Source: Mycoplasmopsis gallinacea
Lineage (GTDB): Bacteria > Bacillota_I > Bacilli_A > Mycoplasmatales > Metamycoplasmataceae
NCBI RefSeq assembly: GCF_900660495.1
Contig: NZ_LR214950.1
Coordinates: 682,001 to 746,000 of the forward strand
Reading direction: 5' to 3'
DNA length: 64,000 bases
Shown: positions 59,953 to 64,000 of the stretch, piece by piece
Position numbering within the stretch: the stretch's first letter is position 1
How the letters are laid out: each line of letters begins with the position of its first letter
The notes under the pieces: generated by a model
Databases searched by the model: none
What the model was told of the DNA's origin: nothing
Seen by the model: only the letters and a program-made list of their open reading frames with translations
Position numbers and translations under genes: made by a program

Positions 59953-61140
59953 CTAAACTAATTTATCGAAAATATCATCACCAGTTTCAGTTACAATTTC
60001 TGCACCAAAGTTTCTAGCAACAATATTACCAAGAGTTCCTAAACCATTGAAGTTTTCAAGTGTTTTAGGTTTTTTAAATGATTTAGAATAAATTGTAGCT
60101 GGTAAGAATTCACGTGTATGGTTAAATCCAGGATAAGCAGGATCATTTCCGTGGTCACTTGTCATAATTAATAAATCATCTTCTCTTAATACATTAATTA
60201 ATTTAGCTAATTTGATGTCTAAATCAGCAATGTTTTGAGCAAAACCATGTACATTTCTTCTGTGTCCATAGTGCGAATCAAATTGCACTAAGTTTGTAAA
60301 GATAAATTTGTTTTCTGTATCTTCTTGAGCAAGTTCGATTGTGATATCCATTCCTTTAGCATCACTACCACTTGGAATGTGTCTTGAAATCCCTTGTCCT
60401 ACGAAAATATCATTGATTTTACCTACCGAAATAACTTCAACACCTTGTTTTTGAAGTTCATTTAAAATCATTTCTTTTGGTTTATTTGCATAATCATGAC
60501 GGTTGAATGTTCTAGTATAATTTCCTTCTTCACCTATGTATGGACGAGCAATAATTCTACCTACGTTTCATTCGGGTCTACTTGAACAAATTTCTCTTGC
60601 CGCTTTAGCATATTTATATAAATTATCTAAACCTGTTCATTCCTCATGAGCACAAATTTGTAAAACAGAGTCCATTGAAGTATAAACAATAATTGAACCA
60701 TTGTTTTTTTCTTCATGAGCAAGTTCATTAATAATATCTGTACCAGAAGCTGCTTTATTACCTACAATTTTCCGTCCATCAAATGCTTTTTCTAATTCAG
60801 CAATTAATTCTTTTGGGAACCCATCTTCAAAGAAAGTAGGAAAAGGAACAAGGGTTTTAATCCCCATCATTTCTCAGTGTCCTGCAAGTGTGTCTTTAGC
60901 GTTTGACACCTCTTGAACTTTAGCCATGTAAGCTAATTGATTTTTTGTATGATAATTACCATTTAAATTTGTGATGTTACCAATACCTAATTTTTTTCAA
61001 GTATCAATTTTGAATTCATCTGCAAATGAAGCAGATCTAATTGTATTAGCACCAGCATCACCAAATGCTTTTTGATCGCGATCAGGTCCAATTCCTAAAC
61101 CATCTGTAACAATCATAAAAACACGTTTAAATTTAGCCAT
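59953..61140 (-). CDS. deoB: Phosphopentomutase
   Basis: 395 aa, normal length. It interconverts (deoxy)ribose-1- and 5-phosphate in nucleoside salvage. Alkaline-phosphatase-fold metal motifs: [49 protein letters not shown], and [19 protein letters not shown]. Four TGA=Trp codons. RBS AAGGAGTC. Divergent from the azoreductase genes. Confidence 0.95.
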
Positions 61141-61288
61141 TTTGACTCCTTAAATATATTGAATATATAAAACTTATATATATTATTAATTTTAAACTTT
61201 TTTATTTCAATTAATTTAAATATTTTTGACTTTATTTGTGTAAAATGTAATATAAATATTGCAAAAAGATTAAAAAAGGAGCTAAAAA

Positions 61289-61885
61289 ATGGCAAAAATT
61301 TTATTTTTTGATGGAAACTTAATTAATAACGAAAATTCATTTTCTAAAAACGTAACAAACTTTGTTTATGACGAATATGTAAAAAATAATTCTAATGATG
61401 AAGTATTACGTTTTGATTTGAACGAAACACACTCAAAAGTATTTTTAAACAAAAATAATATGGCTACTTATTGACAAGAAGTCGAATCTGATAAGTGAAT
61501 CGATTTATTAAAAAGCGCAGATAAAGTAGTAATTTCTTGTTCAATGACAAACTTTGGGCCAACTGTAGTTGTGAAAAACTTTATTGATTCAATCGCTGTT
61601 GCAAATAAAACTTTTAGTTATAAATATTCTAAAAAAGGTGAAGCAATTGGTTTTTTAAATAACTTAAAAGTACTTATCATCGCTTCACAAGGAGCGCCAA
61701 GAGATTGATATACTTGAGGTAGTCATATCGAATGATTAAAAGGAACTTGAAATTTCCTTGGAGCGAATAAAGTTGAAACAATCGAAATAGCAGGCACAAA
61801 AGTTGAGCCAATTTCAAAAATGACACCTGCAGAATACTTAAAATCAAGAGAAGCAGAATTACAAGAATTAGTTAAAAACTTTTAA
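61289..61885 (+). CDS. FMN-dependent NADH-azoreductase family protein 1
   Basis: 198 aa, flavodoxin-like. [19 protein letters not shown] is the phosphate-binding start, followed by [20 protein letters not shown] and [19 protein letters not shown] near the flavin. Four TGA=Trp codons. RBS AAAGGAG. It reduces quinones or azo compounds with NADH. Two bases before its paralogue. Confidence 0.88.
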
Positions 61886-61887
61886 TA

Positions 61888-62484
61888 ATGAGTAAAAAAT
61901 TATTATTTATTGATGGTTCTTTTTTCAAAGATGAAAAAAGATCTTTTTCAAAAGCTTTATTAAATCGCTTAGCAAATCACTTTGAAAGACATAGTGATTT
62001 TCAGGTTTCAAAAGTAGATTTAAATGAAATTGAGCACTATAAAAGTGTGTTACACGAAAACAACTTAGATTCTTATTATAATGATCCAGATGTTCAAAAC
62101 TTTTTAAATCAAATTAACAATCATGATCAAATAATTATATCTTCAGCCATTATAAATTGTAGTTTAAGCCCAATTTTAAGGAACTTTCTAGATTCCGTTG
62201 CTATTCCAGGGAAAACTTTTACATACAAAAAAGACCAAAAGCCAGAATATGATTTTTCGCAAAAGAAAGTGCATTTAATCATTGAATCAGGTGGAGAAAA
62301 TGATCCGCGTGATCTAACTAGTCCACTTTATTACTTTAGAAATGTGATGATTTTATTGGGATTCCAAAATTTTGCTTGCACAATAATTGAAAATACAGAT
62401 GTAGATCCAGAGATTAAAAAAATGGGTTCAATTGCTTATAGTGAAAAAATTTTAGATGAGGTAGTTGCTGAAATTTCGAAATAA
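61888..62484 (+). CDS. FMN-dependent NADH-azoreductase family protein 2
   Basis: 198 aa, same length and layout as the gene before it: KLLFIDGSFFKDEKRSFSKA, HDQIIISSAIINCSLSPIL, VHLIIESGGENDPRD. It keeps fewer of the conserved residues (ESGGENDP where the first has ASQGAPRD), so the flavin site may have changed. Tandem duplication followed by divergence. Confidence 0.82.
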   Translation: MSKKLLFIDGSFFKDEKRSFSKALLNRLANHFERHSDFQVSKVDLNEIEHYKSVLHENNLDSYYNDPDVQNFLNQINNHDQIIISSAIINCSLSPILRNFLDSVAIPGKTFTYKKDQKPEYDFSQKKVHLIIESGGENDPRDLTSPLYYFRNVMILLGFQNFACTIIENTDVDPEIKKMGSIAYSEKILDEVVAEISK

Positions 62485-62541
62485 GTTATAAAGTAATTGA
62501 TATTCAAAACATTCATAAAACGAAAGTAATCTTAGTATTAC

Positions 62542-62582
62542 AAAACACCGCTTCCTAATTATTGGGGAAACGGTGTTTTTGT
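62542..62582 (+). terminator. Terminator of the azoreductase pair
   Basis: AACACCG/CGGTGTT stem with an inner CTTCC/GGGGA pair and T5. Confidence 0.75.
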
Positions 62583-62604
62583 ATATCGTAATTTGTTTAT
62601 TTTA

Positions 62605-63756
62605 TTAATGCTCTTGATTAATTTGTTTTTGAGTATCTTTTTTGGAATAAATGAAAGCATAAAGTTGAATTACCATTATTACAGCCAAAGAACTAGTTAA
62701 ACAGAAATGGTAAAATAGGTAGCCAATATTGATAAATCCTATTCCGAAAATAAAACCAAGAATTCAAAGTGTGCTTCCGATGTAAATTAAATTAAAACGA
62801 TATTGCGGCTTTCCAAAAAGATAAAGAATGACAAATAAGCAAAGCACATAAATAATTAAAGCTATATAACAAATAACTCAAATTAAAGTTAATGAAAGTT
62901 GATTATGAATGCTAAATTCAAAATCTAAACTTAAAAGACTAAGAGCTATAAATATTAAATAGTGAATAAAGAATAACCAATAAACTCTTTTATTGCCTTT
63001 GTGATGATCAATCATATTGTCAAAAAACAATGTGTAATATAAAAATAAAGAACCACAAAATAAAATAGCCAAAATCCCTTTTCAATCTAGGTGTTCAAAA
63101 TAGTGAGATAAAACAATAAGCATTTCACCAAAGAAAATGATTGTAAGCAGATTTAATCTTTCAATTGCATGTGGTAAATTAATTGGTTTTTCCTTTACAA
63201 TAAAACGAATGAAGTGAGGAACAAGTCAAGTAATAATCAAAATCACAATTGCAGGATAAATACCTACTGAGTAGCTTAGTTGTGAAATTGAAGCTATTGC
63301 AATCCCAATTACAGAGAAAAATGAAATGTGAATATAAAATGCTTTACGATATTCGCAAGCTTCTTTGTTTGCAAATAAAAAGTAAATAAACTGCGCTACA
63401 AAACTAAAGACTATAAAACTAAATGCTAAATTAAACCTGGTAAAACTTTCTTCTCAATTATTATTAATTGAATAAGAAATATACATAATAATAGCCATAT
63501 CGATTAGCATAAATAGTTTTTCAACAAAGGTATCCCTGCCATACCGATTGATAAAAATGGTTTTAGTAACCCAAACGTTGATTAAACTGATAAGCACTAA
63601 GCCAAACTTTAAAAAATCTTGAAAAACTATTTTACTATGGTCATCATGTTCAAAAATATTCACAAACCGTGAAATAGCTAAAACAAAAATTAAATCATAA
63701 AATAATTCAGCAAGCGAAACTTTTTTAACAAAATTTACTACTGCTTGTTTCATCAT
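62605..63756 (-). CDS. LtrA-family (low temperature requirement A) membrane protein
   Basis: 383 aa with about ten hydrophobic segments. LtrA hallmarks are visible: VSLAELFYDLIFVLAISRF at the N-terminus and HAIERLNLLTIIFFGEMLIV in the middle. Starts at MMKQAVVN or the next Met; RBS AAAGGAAT. Many TGA=Trp codons. Function is not established beyond the family name. Confidence 0.82.
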
Positions 63757-63859
63757 AATTTATTCCTTTCACCTAATATTTTTATTTTTAAATTTTATAT
63801 TTTTTCACTTATCTAAAAAGCTATTTACAAGCATTTTAATATATAGGAATATTATTACA

Positions 63860-63905
63860 AAAAATGACGAATTACTCTATGTATTAGGGTTATTCGTCAT
63901 TTTGA
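63860..63905 (-). terminator. Terminator of the last, partial gene
   Basis: AAAATGACGAAT/ATTCGTCATTTT 12-bp stem, with a TTTTTTG run on the minus strand; about 40 nt after the stop at 63944. Confidence 0.75.
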
Positions 63906-63943
63906 ATTATTTAAGTGTAAACTAATAAACTATTTGCCTAAAA

Positions 63944-64000
63944 TTATTGTTCATCTTCTCACTCGAATTGGAATCCATAAATTGAAATGGTATCACCTTT
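63944..64000 (-). CDS. C-terminal 18 residues of a gene resembling GTPase Obg
   Basis: The frame running off the window edge reads KGDTISIYGFQFEWEDEQ then TAA. The GD-x-I-x-I...FEFEW pattern matches the end of the Obg OCT domain (usual GDTVRIGDFEFE). Too short to be sure. Confidence 0.45.

Overview
The window comes from a low-GC Mollicute, most likely a Mycoplasmopsis / Hominis-group Mycoplasma. TGA is read as tryptophan in nearly every gene, the window encodes a tRNA-Trp with anticodon UCA, gene density is high, and gene starts are either leaderless (a TATAAT box directly before ATG) or carry AGGAG ribosome-binding sites. All coding coordinates below use genetic code 4; under the standard code most genes would look broken.

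Layout. 1-145 is the 3' end of a 23S rRNA with no 5S behind it. Then come an RpiR regulator, tRNA-Arg/Cys, and a complete IS1202-like insertion sequence (1996-3932) in front of a lipoprotein gene. 6.0-9.7 kb is an amino-sugar/PTS block (ptsI, nagB, nagA). 9.97-10.4 kb holds five tRNAs. 10.7-13.6 kb has a divergent RNase III-like protein and a second lipoprotein. 13.7-21.1 kb is a housekeeping run (acpS, plsC, scpA, scpB, an Rlu pseudouridine synthase, gatCAB, YihY-type membrane protein). 21.3-30.5 kb has a DUF2130 protein, rpmB, a candidate non-coding RNA, tig, gpsA, tRNA-Trp, acpP, an unrecognised three-gene operon and proS. 30.5-32.3 kb is a repeat field beside an IS30-family transposase. 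32.3-33.0 kb holds tRNA-Gln, tRNA-Tyr, SRP RNA and tRNA-Arg. 33.4-40.0 kb holds a DUF2779-like protein, tpiA, recU, hup, an RNase J homologue without metal ligands, a membrane protein and thioredoxin. 40.1-49.5 kb is the S10-spc ribosomal protein operon from rpsJ to rplO; secY does not follow. 49.5-56.2 kb has pip, pepP, a frameshifted surface-protein gene, a LacI regulator with a palindromic operator, a K+ channel and nfo. A second identical IS1202-like copy (56256-58192) sits between nfo and rpmG. The end has a transposase-derived HTH protein, tRNA-Gly, rbfA, deoB, tandem azoreductases, an LtrA-type membrane protein and the 3' end of a gene resembling obg.

Most notable signal. Both IS1202-like copies carry 36-bp target duplications and sit at nearly the same distance upstream of a promoter. 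Three further solo copies of the same IS end (near 11.97, 23.3 and 32.7 kb) lie at the same spacing (43-48 nt from IS end to the TATAAT-like box) and in the same orientation. This suggests a promoter-directed transposon whose long duplication rebuilds the promoter it lands in. A second candidate is an apparent ~390-nt non-coding RNA (23774-24166) with C-rich tracts.
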